From the NCBI GenBank assembly GCA_028865375.1, contig JAGWKJ010000006.1:1-19580 (forward strand): a DNA stretch of 19,580 nucleotides. The letters run 5' to 3'. Under the pieces are notes generated by a model that did no database searches, had not been told where the DNA came from, and was given only the letters and a program-made list of their open reading frames with translations. Within the stretch, counting starts at the first letter, position 1; the number at the start of each line of letters is the position of its first letter. Both the position numbers and the translations under genes were made by a program. The DNA comes from Hyphomicrobiales bacterium. Its GTDB lineage: Bacteria > Pseudomonadota > Alphaproteobacteria > Rhizobiales > Beijerinckiaceae. Positions 9,806 through 17,377 of the stretch are shown piece by piece.

Positions 9806-9832
9806 TTAGCACTCTCGCATGGCGAGTGCTTG
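9806..9832 (-). promoter_or_regulatory. CIRCE operator (HrcA binding site) of groESL
   Basis: TTAGCACTC at 9806-9814, a 9-bp spacer, and GAGTGCTTG at 9824-9832. The CIRCE consensus is TTAGCACTC-N9-GAGTGCTAA, so one arm is perfect and the other differs at the last two bases. HrcA binding here represses groESL, and heat inactivation of HrcA releases it. The site lies just downstream of the predicted transcription start, in the 5' untranslated region. Confidence 0.95.
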
Positions 9833-9843
9833 ACGCAGTGGGG

Positions 9844-9872
9844 AGATAGGTTCGACGCCATTGAGAGTCAAG
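9844..9872 (-). promoter_or_regulatory. RpoH-type heat-shock promoter of groESL
   Basis: On the minus strand CTTGAC (9872-9867), a 16-bp spacer, and CCTATCT (9850-9844) match the alphaproteobacterial sigma-32 pattern CTTGA-N16/17-CYTATNT. It can also be read as a sigma-70 promoter, since the classes overlap in this group. Transcription would begin near 9837, just before CIRCE, giving the dual RpoH plus HrcA control known for groESL in Caulobacter and Agrobacterium. Confidence 0.8.
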
Positions 9873-9965
9873 GCGAGGACGGCTTTTTGGCCCCGGCAGC
9901 GAAAAACCCCGCCTAACGCCGGCCACCGCGTCCCGCCGTCCGGTTCTCCGTTGGCCCAAACCCCT

Positions 9966-9989
9966 TGCCAGAGGCCGCGGGCTCTGGCA
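9966..9989. repeat. Strong hairpin in the groES-leuA intergenic region
   Basis: TGCCAGAG at 9966-9973 and CTCTGGCA at 9982-9989 are perfectly complementary, with two further C-G pairs inside the 8-base centre. It lies 171 bp before leuA and about 94 bp upstream of the groESL -35. No T-run follows on either strand. It could be an upstream insulator between the divergent operons or part of a leuA leader. The rest of 9873-10159 shows no gene or clear promoter for leuA. Confidence 0.4.
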
Positions 9990-10159
9990 CTTCTGCGCGC
10001 ATGGACGGAACCCCCCGGCGGGCGCTCGACGCGCGACTTATCCGCCCGGTGCGCTGAGCGCGCCGGGACCGAAGTCGTGACGTCCGCCCCGGCGGCCTCG
10101 CGCGCATCGAGCGCCCGGAGGCCGGCCGCGACCCGAAGCATCCGCCCGAGACCCGTTCC

Positions 10160-11854
10160 ATGAACCCGCACGTCACGAAATACCGGCCCTATGCGCCGGT
10201 CGCGTTGCCCGATCGCCGCTGGCCGTCGGCCGTCATCTCAAAGCCGCCGACCTGGTGCTCGGTCGACCTGCGCGACGGCAACCAGGCGCTCGTCGAGCCG
10301 ATGGGCGTCGAGCGCAAGAACCGCATGTTCGACCTGCTCGTGAAGCTCGGCTTCAAGGAGATCGAGGTCGCGTTTCCCTCCGCCTCGCAGACCGACTTCG
10401 ACTTCGTGCGCTCGATCGTGGAGGGCGGCCGCGTACCCGACGGGGTGGCGATCCAGGTGCTCACCCAGTGCCGCGCCGAGTTGATCGACCGCACCTTCGA
10501 ATCCGTGAAGGGCGCCAAGGAAGTCATCGTCCATTTCTACAACTCGACCTCGACCCTCCAGCGCGACGTCGTGTTCCGCGCCGACCGCAAGGGCATCGTC
10601 GACATCGCCGTGGCGGCCGCCCGGCAGGTGAAGGCGCTGGCGCAGGCCAATCCGGGGACGCGCTTCCGGTTCGAATATTCGCCGGAGAGCTTCACCGGCA
10701 CCGAGCTCGAGTTCAGCCTCGAGATCTGCGAGGCCGTGAAGGAGATCATCCGGCCGACGCCGGGGAACAAGCTGATCCTCAACCTGCCGGCCACCGTGGA
10801 AATGGCCACGCCCAACGTCTACGCCGACCAGATCGAGTGGTTCTGCCGCAACGTGTCGGACCGCGGCAGCGTGACGATCTCGCTGCATCCCCACAACGAC
10901 CGCGGCACCGCGGTGGCGGCCACCGAGCTCGGCCTGATGGCCGGCGCCGACCGCGTGGAAGGCACGTTGTTCGGCAACGGCGAGCGCACCGGCAACGTCG
11001 ACGTGGTGACGCTGGCGCTCAACATGCACACGCAGGGCGTCGATCCGGGACTCGACGTCTCCGACGTCGACGCCATCAAGGACGTGGTCGAGCATTGCAA
11101 CCAATTGCCAGTCCATCCGCGCCACCCTTACGTCGGCGAACTCGTCTACACGGCGTTCTCGGGCTCCCACCAGGACGCGATCAAGAAGGGCTTCGACGCG
11201 CTGGGCAAGCGCAACGACGGGCTGTTCCAGGTGCCCTACCTGCCCATCGACCCCAAGGACGTCGGCCGCACCTACGAGGCGGTGATCCGCATCAACAGCC
11301 AATCCGGCAAGGGCGGCATCGCCTACATCCTGCGGGCGGACCACGGGCTCGACCTGCCGCGCGCGCTCCAGGTGGAGTTCTCGAAGGTCGCGCAGGCGGT
11401 GATGGACCGCGACGGCAAGGAACTGACCAGCCGCGACGTCTGGGACCTGTTCGCGCGCACGTACAAGCTCGCCGACGCGCCCTATCGGCTCGAGAACTAC
11501 CAGAACTTCCCCGACACGGACGGCGGCCGCACGCTGACCGCGACGCTTGTCGGACCCGACGGCGCGGCTTTCGAGATCGAAGGCCGCGGCAACGGGCCGA
11601 TCGACGCCTTCGTCGACGCGCTGGCGAAGACCTTCGGCGTCGAGTTCTCGTTCCTCGATTACCACGAGCACGCGGTGGGCCGCGGCGCCGGCGCCACCGC
11701 CGCCTGCTACGTGCAATTGCAGGCGGCGGACGGCGACGTCGTCCACGGCGTGGGGATCGACAAAAGCATCGTGCAGGCCTCGCTCAAGGCGGCGTTGAGC
11801 GGCGTGCAACGGATCGCCGAGCATCTCGGCGCCAAGCTGGAGCGCGAGCGATGA
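10160..11854 (+). CDS. leuA: 2-isopropylmalate synthase (LeuA)
   Basis: The first committed step of leucine synthesis: condensation of acetyl-CoA with 2-oxoisovalerate to 2-isopropylmalate. The 564-residue length and the opening KYRPYAPVALPDRRWP place it in the longer Mycobacterium/Corynebacterium-like class. The catalytic TIM barrel has WCSVDLRDGNQAL (R38, D39 of the metal site) and SLHPHNDRGT (H243, H245, N246). GNGERTGNVDVVTLA is the second conserved synthase signature. From about 430 the linker leads to the C-terminal regulatory domain (GRTLTATLVGPDGAAFEI onward), expected to bind leucine for feedback inhibition. The ATG at 10160 fits the family, though no clear Shine-Dalgarno sequence precedes it. 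The stop overlaps the next gene's start as ATGA, so the two are coupled. Confidence 0.97.
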   Translation: MNPHVTKYRPYAPVALPDRRWPSAVISKPPTWCSVDLRDGNQALVEPMGVERKNRMFDLLVKLGFKEIEVAFPSASQTDFDFVRSIVEGGRVPDGVAIQVLTQCRAELIDRTFESVKGAKEVIVHFYNSTSTLQRDVVFRADRKGIVDIAVAAARQVKALAQANPGTRFRFEYSPESFTGTELEFSLEICEAVKEIIRPTPGNKLILNLPATVEMATPNVYADQIEWFCRNVSDRGSVTISLHPHNDRGTAVAATELGLMAGADRVEGTLFGNGERTGNVDVVTLALNMHTQGVDPGLDVSDVDAIKDVVEHCNQLPVHPRHPYVGELVYTAFSGSHQDAIKKGFDALGKRNDGLFQVPYLPIDPKDVGRTYEAVIRINSQSGKGGIAYILRADHGLDLPRALQVEFSKVAQAVMDRDGKELTSRDVWDLFARTYKLADAPYRLENYQNFPDTDGGRTLTATLVGPDGAAFEIEGRGNGPIDAFVDALAKTFGVEFSFLDYHEHAVGRGAGATAACYVQLQAADGDVVHGVGIDKSIVQASLKAALSGVQRIAEHLGAKLERER

Positions 11855-12501
11855 GCGACGACTATCCCCACGCGACGGCGGCCGCCGCGCTCTGCCGTCT
11901 CGCGCCGGTCGTCCCGGTGATGGTCGTCTCGAGCGCGCAGGACGCCATCGCCCAGGCGCGCGCGCTGCTGGCGGGCGGCCTCAAGGCGCTCGAAGTGACG
12001 CTGCGCACGCCCTCCGCGCTCGACGGAATCCGCGCCATCCGCGACGCGCTGCCCGACGCCATGGTCGGCGCCGGCACGGTGACTCGACCCGCGCTGGTGG
12101 AGGCGGCCGTCGCCGCCGGCGCGCGCTTCCTCGTCACGCCCGGCGCGACCGACGAACTCGCGCGCGCCCTGCGCGACGCGCCGGTGCCGAGCTTGCCCGG
12201 CTGCGCCACCGCCTCCGAGGCGATGGCGCTGGCCGCGCGCGGCTTCCGCATGCTGAAGTTCTTCCCGGCCGAACCGGCCGGCGGCCCAAAATATCTCGCC
12301 GCGCTTGCGGGCCCGCTGGCTGACCTGACGTTCTGCCCGACCGGCGGCATCGACGCCGCCCGCGCGCCCGCCTGGCTGGCGCTGCCCAACGTGCCGTGCG
12401 TCGGCGGGTCGTGGATGCTGCCCAAGGACGCGCTGGCGGCGGGCGATTTCGCGCGGATCGAGCGGCTGGCGCGCGAAGCCGCCGCGCTGCGGGCGGGCTG
12501 A
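11851..12501 (+). CDS. eda: 2-dehydro-3-deoxy-phosphogluconate / 4-hydroxy-2-oxoglutarate aldolase (Eda family)
   Basis: A 216-residue class I aldolase of the KDPG/KHG family. It is expected to split 2-keto-3-deoxy-6-phosphogluconate into pyruvate and glyceraldehyde 3-phosphate in the Entner-Doudoroff route, and related 2-keto acids. Landmarks are LEVTLRTP (E48 as general base), VGAGTV (72-77), PGCATASEA (116-124), the Schiff-base lysine K136 in MLKFFPAE, and the phosphate-binding PTGGID (163-168). The ATG at 11851 overlaps the leuA stop by 4 bp, so translation is probably coupled. That pairing is unexpected, because eda usually sits with edd or sugar-acid genes, and neither is here. A 4-hydroxy-2-oxoglutarate or other keto-acid substrate is possible. 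The family is secure, the in vivo substrate is not. Confidence 0.9.
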   Translation: MSDDYPHATAAAALCRLAPVVPVMVVSSAQDAIAQARALLAGGLKALEVTLRTPSALDGIRAIRDALPDAMVGAGTVTRPALVEAAVAAGARFLVTPGATDELARALRDAPVPSLPGCATASEAMALAARGFRMLKFFPAEPAGGPKYLAALAGPLADLTFCPTGGIDAARAPAWLALPNVPCVGGSWMLPKDALAAGDFARIERLAREAAALRAG

Positions 12502-12531
12502 AGGCGCGGCGCACCGCCGCGTCGCCGCCCC

Positions 12532-12560
12532 TTGACCGCGCCCCGCGCCATGCCCTATGC
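12532..12560 (+). promoter_or_regulatory. Putative promoter of serC-serA
   Basis: TTGACC at 12532-12537 is followed after 17 bp by CTATGC at 12555-12560, close to the alphaproteobacterial housekeeping pattern CTTGAC-N17-CTATAT. Transcription would start near 12567, giving a leader of about 48 nt that consists almost wholly of the hairpins described next. Immediately upstream, 12503-12526 can form another GC-rich hairpin after the aldolase stop, which may end the leuA operon transcript, though no T-run is present. Confidence 0.55.
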
Positions 12561-12565
12561 GCCGC

Positions 12566-12614
12566 GGCGGGACACCGCCCCCCAACGGGCGGCGCCCATC
12601 TGAAAGGATGGATC
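12566..12614 (+). promoter_or_regulatory. Structured serC leader (candidate serC RNA motif)
   Basis: CCGCCC at 12575-12580 pairs with GGGCGG at 12587-12592 around a 6-nt loop, ending 12 nt before the AAAGGA ribosome-binding site (12603-12608) of serC. An alternative upstream stem, GGCGG at 12566-12570 with CCGCC at 12575-12579, uses the same CCGCC and would exclude the first. A conserved cis-regulatory RNA called the serC motif is known upstream of serC in alphaproteobacteria, and position and architecture agree, but I matched it from memory and not by a covariance model. The ligand or trigger is unknown. Confidence 0.55.
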
Positions 12615-13784
12615 ATGGTCGACATGCCCGCCGCGCGGCCCCGTGACGCGCGTTTCTCATCCGGCCCGTGCGCCAAGCGCCCCGGCTGGACCCCCGAAGC
12701 CCTGAAGGACGCGGCGCTCGGCCGCTCGCACCGCGCCAAGCCCGGCAAGGCGAAGCTCAAGCTCGCCATCGACCTGACGCGCGACGTGCTCGGCGTTCCG
12801 GCGGATCATCGCATCGGCATCGTGCCCGCCTCCGACACCGGCGCGGTCGAGATGGCGCTGTGGTCGCTGCTCGGCCCGCGTCCCGTCGACGTGCTCGCCT
12901 GGGAAAGCTTCAGCCAGATGTGGGTGACCGACGTCCTCAAGGAGCTCAAGCTCAAGGACGCGCGCGCGATGACGGCGCCGTTCGGCGAATTGCCCGACCT
13001 TTCCGCCGTGAATTTCGACCATGACGTCGTGTTCGCCTGGAACGGCACCACGTCGGGCGTGCGCGTGCCCGACGCCGACTGGATCAAGGCCGACCGCGCG
13101 GGCCTGACGATCTGCGACGCGACCTCCGCCGCGTTCGCGCAGGACATGGATTTTTCCAAGCTCGACGTCGTCACCTTCTCCTGGCAGAAGGTGATGGGCG
13201 GCGAAGCCGCGCACGGGATCATCATCCTCTCGCCGCGCGCCGCCGAACGCCTCAAGACCTACGAGCCCGCGTGGCCGATGCCGAAGATTTTTCGCCTCGC
13301 CAAGGGCGGCAAGATCATCGAAGGAATATTCGAGGGCGAGACGATCAACACGCCCTCGATGCTGTGCGTCGAGGACTACATCGACGCGCTCAAGTGGGCC
13401 AAGGGCCTGGGCGGCGCCAAGGCGCTGATGGCCCGCGCCGATTCCAACGCCAAGGCGATCGCCGATTGGGTCGCCAAGTCGCCGTGGATCGATTTTCTCG
13501 CTGTGCGCCCGGAGACCCGATCGAACACCAGCGTGTGCCTGAAGATCGTCGATCCGGCGGTCACGGCGTCGAGCGCCGAGGCGCAGGCGGCCTTCGCCAA
13601 GGCGCTCGCCGCGCGGCTGGAGAAGGAAGGCGTCGCCTACGACATCGGCGCCTATCGCGACGCGCCTCCGGGCCTGCGCATCTGGTGCGGCGCGACGGTC
13701 GAGACCGCCGACGTGGTCGCGCTCTGCGACTGGCTCGACTGGGCCTTCGCGCAGGAAATGGCGGCGCTCGCCAAGGCGGCGTGA
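12615..13784 (+). CDS. serC: Phosphoserine aminotransferase (SerC)
   Basis: A PLP enzyme of 389 residues that converts 3-phosphohydroxypyruvate and glutamate to O-phosphoserine and 2-oxoglutarate, the second step of serine synthesis; it may also serve pyridoxal phosphate synthesis. The opening FSSGPCAKRPGW, the SDTGAVEMALWSLLG block (73-87), CDATSAAF (168-175, with the PLP-nitrogen Asp) and the Schiff-base lysine K192 in FSWQKVMGG are visible. INTPSML near residue 250 is also conserved. It belongs to the longer alphaproteobacterial/archaeal-like SerC class and not the 360-residue E. coli type. The ATG at 12615 has AAAGGA 6 nt upstream. It is followed by serA after 103 bp, so the two form one operon. 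Confidence 0.97.
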   Translation: MVDMPAARPRDARFSSGPCAKRPGWTPEALKDAALGRSHRAKPGKAKLKLAIDLTRDVLGVPADHRIGIVPASDTGAVEMALWSLLGPRPVDVLAWESFSQMWVTDVLKELKLKDARAMTAPFGELPDLSAVNFDHDVVFAWNGTTSGVRVPDADWIKADRAGLTICDATSAAFAQDMDFSKLDVVTFSWQKVMGGEAAHGIIILSPRAAERLKTYEPAWPMPKIFRLAKGGKIIEGIFEGETINTPSMLCVEDYIDALKWAKGLGGAKALMARADSNAKAIADWVAKSPWIDFLAVRPETRSNTSVCLKIVDPAVTASSAEAQAAFAKALAARLEKEGVAYDIGAYRDAPPGLRIWCGATVETADVVALCDWLDWAFAQEMAALAKAA

Positions 13785-13800
13785 ACCAGACGCGTGAAGC

Positions 13801-13857
13801 GGGCGGCGCGGCCGCCCCCGCGTTCATCGACGACGATCGCCGGCCTCGGGGCCGGCG
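13801..13857. repeat. Two tandem hairpins between serC and serA
   Basis: The first is GGGCGGC at 13801-13807 with GCCGCCC at 13811-13817 (3-nt loop). The second is CGCCGGCC at 13838-13845 with GGCCGGCG at 13850-13857 (4-nt loop). Both stems are perfect and neither is followed by a T-run. They could set the relative amounts of serC and serA mRNA, for example by blocking 3' exonucleases, or reflect the GC-rich base composition. Confidence 0.45.
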
Positions 13858-13887
13858 CCCCTCCCCGTCCAACCGGATGATCCAGCC

Positions 13888-15477
13888 ATGACCGCTCCCC
13901 GCGTCCTCATTTCCGACGCCCTGTCCCCCGCCGCGATCGCGATCTTCAAGGAGCGCGGCGTCGAGGTCGATTTCCGCCCCGAGCTCGGCAAGGACAAGGA
14001 CAAGCTCGCCGAGATCATCGGCGATTACGACGGCCTCGCGATCCGCTCCGCCACCAAGGTGACGCCCAAGATCCTCGAACGGGCGACCCGCCTGAAGGTG
14101 ATCGGCCGGGCGGGCATCGGGGTCGACAACGTCGACATCCCGGCCGCCACCGCCAAGGGCGTGATCGTGATGAACACGCCGTTCGGCAACTCGATCACCA
14201 CCGCCGAGCACGCCATCGCGATGATGTTCGCGCTCGCCCGCCAAATCCCCGCCGCCGACGCCTCGACGCAGGCCGGCAAGTGGGAGAAGAACCGCTTCAT
14301 GGGCGTCGAGCTCGGCGGCAAGACGCTGGGCGTGATCGGTTGCGGCAACATCGGCTCCATCGTCGCCGACCGCGTGATCGGCCTGAAGATGCGCGTCGTC
14401 GCCTACGACCCGTTCCTGTCCGAGGAGCGCGCCAAGCAGATCGGCGTCGAGAAGGTCGAGCTCGACGAGCTGCTCGCCCGCGCCGACGTCATCACGCTCC
14501 ACGTGCCGATGACGGCGCAGACCAAGAACGTGCTGTCGGCCGACGCGATCGCCAAGACCAAGAAGGGCGTGCGGATCGTCAATTGCGCGCGCGGCGGACT
14601 GGTGGACGAGGCGGCGCTGCGCGCGGCGCTCGACTCGGGCCACGTCGCGGGGGCGGCCTTCGACGTGTTCGTCGAAGAGCCGGCTACCGCCAACCCGCTG
14701 TTCGGGCACCAGAACTTCGTGGCGACGCCGCATCTGGGCGCGGCCACCACCGAGGCGCAGGAGAACGTCGCGCTCCAGGTCGCCGAGCAGATGTCGGACT
14801 ATCTCGTGCGCGGCGCGATCTCGAACGCCGTCAACTTCCCCTCGATCACCGCGGAGGAGGCGCCGCGGCTCAAGCCCTTCATCGCGCTCGCCGAGAAGCT
14901 CGGCAGCTTCGCGGGCCAGCTCACCGAGCACGGCCTGCGCAAGGTGACGATCGCCTACGAAGGCGCGGTCGCCAAGGAGAAGATCAAGGCGCTGACCTCT
15001 TCGGCGATCGCCGGCCTTCTGCGGCCGGCGCTGGCCGACGTCAACGTCGTGTCGGCGCCGTCGGTGGCGCGCGAGCGCGGCATCGTGGTCGAGGAGACGA
15101 CGCGCGACGCTCACGGCGACTTCGATTCGCTGGTCACGCTCACCGTGACCACCGACCACCAGACGCGCTCGGTGTCGGGCACGGTGTTCGCCGACGGCAA
15201 GCCGCGCATCGTCGACATCAAGGACATCAGGGTGGACGCCGAATTCGCGCCCTCGATGCTCTACGTGACCAACGAGGACAAGCCCGGCTTCATCGGCCGC
15301 TTCGCCAGCCTGCTGGGCGACGCGGGCGTGAACATCGCGACCTTCGCGCTCGGGCGCGACGGACCGGGCGGTTCGGCCATCGCGCTGGTCGAGATCGACG
15401 GCCCGCCGCCGGCCGACACGCTGGAAAAGGTCGCGAAGCTGCCGGGCGTGAAGCAGGTGAAAGCGCTGCGCTTCTGA
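13888..15477 (+). CDS. serA: D-3-phosphoglycerate dehydrogenase (SerA)
   Basis: The first step of serine synthesis: NAD-dependent oxidation of 3-phosphoglycerate to 3-phosphohydroxypyruvate. The 529-residue length is the long form with an intervening domain and a C-terminal ACT domain. The NAD site is GVIGCGNIGSIVA (148-160) with D174 binding the ribose. The catalytic set is R235 in NCARGGLVD, a Glu in FVEEP (263 or 264) and H282 in PHLGAAT. The intervening domain spans roughly 315-450; the ACT domain, from about 455 (LYVTNEDKPGFIGRFASLLGD), usually binds serine for feedback inhibition. The ATG at 13888 matches the family start although only a weak ribosome-binding site is seen, which again suggests dependence on the serC transcript. 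Identity is certain. Confidence 0.98.
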   Translation: MTAPRVLISDALSPAAIAIFKERGVEVDFRPELGKDKDKLAEIIGDYDGLAIRSATKVTPKILERATRLKVIGRAGIGVDNVDIPAATAKGVIVMNTPFGNSITTAEHAIAMMFALARQIPAADASTQAGKWEKNRFMGVELGGKTLGVIGCGNIGSIVADRVIGLKMRVVAYDPFLSEERAKQIGVEKVELDELLARADVITLHVPMTAQTKNVLSADAIAKTKKGVRIVNCARGGLVDEAALRAALDSGHVAGAAFDVFVEEPATANPLFGHQNFVATPHLGAATTEAQENVALQVAEQMSDYLVRGAISNAVNFPSITAEEAPRLKPFIALAEKLGSFAGQLTEHGLRKVTIAYEGAVAKEKIKALTSSAIAGLLRPALADVNVVSAPSVARERGIVVEETTRDAHGDFDSLVTLTVTTDHQTRSVSGTVFADGKPRIVDIKDIRVDAEFAPSMLYVTNEDKPGFIGRFASLLGDAGVNIATFALGRDGPGGSAIALVEIDGPPPADTLEKVAKLPGVKQVKALRF

Positions 15478-15596
15478 GGCTGGGTCAACGCACCTTCGAC
15501 GCGGCGCCGGAACTCCGGCGGCGCGGCGCCAATCGGTCGTTTACGAATATCGGATAGCGTCCGGGAGCCCGGGTCCGCGCGGGCGCGGAGGGGCGC

Positions 15597-16187
15597 ATGG
15601 AAATCGGCCGCATCGCCGACGTGTTCGACGAACCGGGCTCGCTCGCGCCCGAGGCGCCGGCGAAGCCTTTCAAGGTCGCGCCCACTTTCGTGATCGACCT
15701 CGCGGTTTCGGTCGCCTTCGTGGCCGCCGTGCTGCCCGCCATCGCGGCCTGCGCGCGCGCGGGCGCGCATGTGGGCTGGGTCGCCGCGGCGTTCTTCGCC
15801 GCGATCCTGGCCTGCTATCTCGCCAAGCCGCTGACGGTCTCCCATCTCGACCGGGCGGGCGGCGACGCCCGCGCCTACGTGAGATCGGGATCGCTGGTCG
15901 TCGACGGCCCCTACGCCTGGTCGCGCCATCCGACATACGCCATCGCGATGCTGCAATTCCTGCTGTGGTCGGCGCTGGCGCTGTGGTTGCAGGCGCACCT
16001 GCCGTTCCGTCCGACGCTGACGGGCGCGGCGATCCTGCTCCCGCCGGCGTTCTGGCTCGTCAACGAGCGGATCGTGATGCCCGCCGAAGAGGCCGCGCTG
16101 GCGCGCCTGCACGGCGAGGCCGCCTATGCCGCCTATGCGGCGCGCACGAACCGCTGGTTCGGGCGGCGGCAAGGCCTGGGTGTTTAG
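15597..16187 (+). CDS. Isoprenylcysteine carboxyl methyltransferase (ICMT)/PEMT-like membrane methyltransferase family protein
   Basis: A 196-residue integral membrane protein. Hydrophobic stretches at about 30-52, 58-78, 113-133 and 140-156 look like membrane helices. The cofactor-binding signature of this family is clear: VVDGPYAWSRHPTY (101-114) followed by the NERIVMPAEEAALARLHG segment (E157, E165) and YAAYAARTNRWF (177-188), where the Arg-Trp closes the domain. Such proteins use S-adenosylmethionine to methylate lipids or small hydrophobic thiols and acids; bacteria lack prenylated CaaX proteins, so the true substrate is unknown. The ATG at 15597 is preceded by a good GGAGG. It sits 119 bp after serA. 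Its stop overlaps that of the convergent transporter gene by 3-4 bp (TTTAG). Confidence 0.8.
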   Translation: MEIGRIADVFDEPGSLAPEAPAKPFKVAPTFVIDLAVSVAFVAAVLPAIAACARAGAHVGWVAAAFFAAILACYLAKPLTVSHLDRAGGDARAYVRSGSLVVDGPYAWSRHPTYAIAMLQFLLWSALALWLQAHLPFRPTLTGAAILLPPAFWLVNERIVMPAEEAALARLHGEAAYAAYAARTNRWFGRRQGLGV

Positions 16188-17125
16188 TTTCGGCCCTTGC
16201 CGCGTTCGGCGACGAAGATCCCCGCCACCACCAGCGCCAGCGCCAGCGCGCGCCAAGCCTCGAACGGCTCGCCGAGGATCGCCACCGCGAAGGCTGCGCC
16301 GAACGCCGGCACGAGGTTGACGTAGACGCCCGCGCGCGCCGGCCCCGCCAGCGCCACGCCGCGCATGAACATGACCTGCGAGGCGATCGACACGAACACC
16401 ACCGTGAAGATCACGACGCCCCAGCCGGTGGCTCCCTGCGGCCACAGCCAATGTCCGCGCATCGCCTCGCCTGCGGCAAGCGGCGCGGCGGTGAAGGCGG
16501 CGGCCAATACGAGATAGTAGAAGTAGCCGAGCTGCGGCGCGGCGGGCCGCGACTTCAGGCCCACCGTATAGGCGGCGAAAAGGACGCAGGCGAGCAGCAC
16601 CAGCAGGTCGCCGCCGTTGAAGCTCAGCGACAGCAGGCGGCGCGGATCGCCCGCGCAGGCGACCAGCCCGACGCCAGCCAGCGTCACCGCGACTCCCGCC
16701 GCCGTCGTCGCGGACACGCGCTCGCGATGCACGACCCGGTTCATCGCCAGCGCGAACACGGGAATCGCGCCTTGTATGATCGACAAGTTGACCGCCTCCG
16801 TCATCGAGGCGGCGACGTAGAACAGCGCGTTGAAGCCGGTGAAGCCGACCAGCCCGAGGCCCAGCGGCAGCCAGGGCCGCGCCCGCACGGCGGGCCATGC
16901 CTCGCGGATCTGCCCCGATATCAACGGCGCCAGCATGATCGCGGCGCCGATCCATCGCAGGAACGTCAGCGCCATCGGCGACACGGCGCCGACCGCCAGC
17001 CGGCTCACCGTGGAGTTCAATCCCCAGATCGCGGTGGTGGCGACCAGCAGGAACGTCGGCAGGTCCCAAAGCCGTCGCAAAACGGGGAACGCGGGCCGCG
17101 CCGCGGCCGGGCTGTCGTCGGTCAT
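16184..17125 (-). CDS. DMT-family EamA-type transporter
   Basis: A 313-residue protein with about ten predicted hydrophobic helices in two EamA repeats (roughly residues 25-155 and 165-305). Typical features are LLVATTAIWGLNSTVSRLAV at the first helix, FLRWIGAA in helix 2, and EAVNLSIIQGAIPVF at the end of repeat one. The second repeat begins with GGDLLVLLACVLFAAYTVGLK and ends ILGEPFEAWRALALALVVAGIFVAERG. The family exports amino acids, purines or other metabolites; substrate cannot be deduced. The ATG at 17125 was chosen because it precedes a short soluble N-terminus; no Shine-Dalgarno sequence is evident. It stands alone on this strand, and its stop overlaps the convergent methyltransferase gene. 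Confidence 0.9.
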   Translation of the reverse strand: MTDDSPAAARPAFPVLRRLWDLPTFLLVATTAIWGLNSTVSRLAVGAVSPMALTFLRWIGAAIMLAPLISGQIREAWPAVRARPWLPLGLGLVGFTGFNALFYVAASMTEAVNLSIIQGAIPVFALAMNRVVHRERVSATTAAGVAVTLAGVGLVACAGDPRRLLSLSFNGGDLLVLLACVLFAAYTVGLKSRPAAPQLGYFYYLVLAAAFTAAPLAAGEAMRGHWLWPQGATGWGVVIFTVVFVSIASQVMFMRGVALAGPARAGVYVNLVPAFGAAFAVAILGEPFEAWRALALALVVAGIFVAERGKGRN

Positions 17126-17219
17126 GTCCGGGATCCGGGACGCGTGTCGCGCCGTCGCGGCGGCAATAGACCTCCGGGGCGGGCCGCGCAATCGGGCGCG
17201 GTTGGACGACACGGGCTCC

Positions 17220-17377
17220 AATGGCCCCCTCCGTCTCGCTTCGCTCGCCACCTCCCCCGCTGCGCAGGGGAGGAGAAACCCGGCGTCGGTGCAAGGACGA
17301 AAACGCCGAAGTAAGGAAGTAAGGATGTAAGCACGACGTCGATGCCGGCTCTCCTCCCCCGTTTCACGGGGAGGGGG
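17220..17377. repeat. Dispersed intergenic repeat-like element with two CCTCCCC hairpins
   Basis: CCTCCCC at 17251-17257 pairs with GGGGAGG at 17267-17273. A related stem runs from 17351 to 17376 (CTCCTCCCCCG with CGGGGAGGGG, one bulged C). The text before the first hairpin, with CTCGCTTCGCTCGCCACC, resembles a family of dispersed palindromic intergenic repeats common in high-GC alphaproteobacteria. Those repeats are known to me from memory, and the copy number in this genome is not visible. No transposase is encoded, so if mobile it would depend on functions elsewhere. Confidence 0.55.
17311..17334. repeat. Three tandem 8-bp repeats (GTAAGGAA, GTAAGGAT, GTAAGCAC)
   Basis: Three head-to-tail octamers share GTAAG and differ only in the last three bases. 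They lie between the two CCTCCCC hairpins in a locally AT-richer patch. The array is too short to assign a role and might vary in copy number between strains. Confidence 0.5.

Noticed and set aside
9985..10000. TGGCAC resembling a sigma-54 -24 element (also at 17436-17441)
   Set aside because: In neither place is there a GC at the required 10-bp distance from the GG, so no -12 element.
10001..10057. An 18-codon reading frame upstream of leuA that could be a leucine leader peptide
   Set aside because: It has only two, non-adjacent Leu codons, no clear ribosome-binding site, and no terminator/antiterminator pair before leuA.
13808..13891. Possible small peptide gene between serC and serA
   Set aside because: The frame continues a shadow of serC, has no own start with a ribosome-binding site, and the sequence is explained by hairpins.
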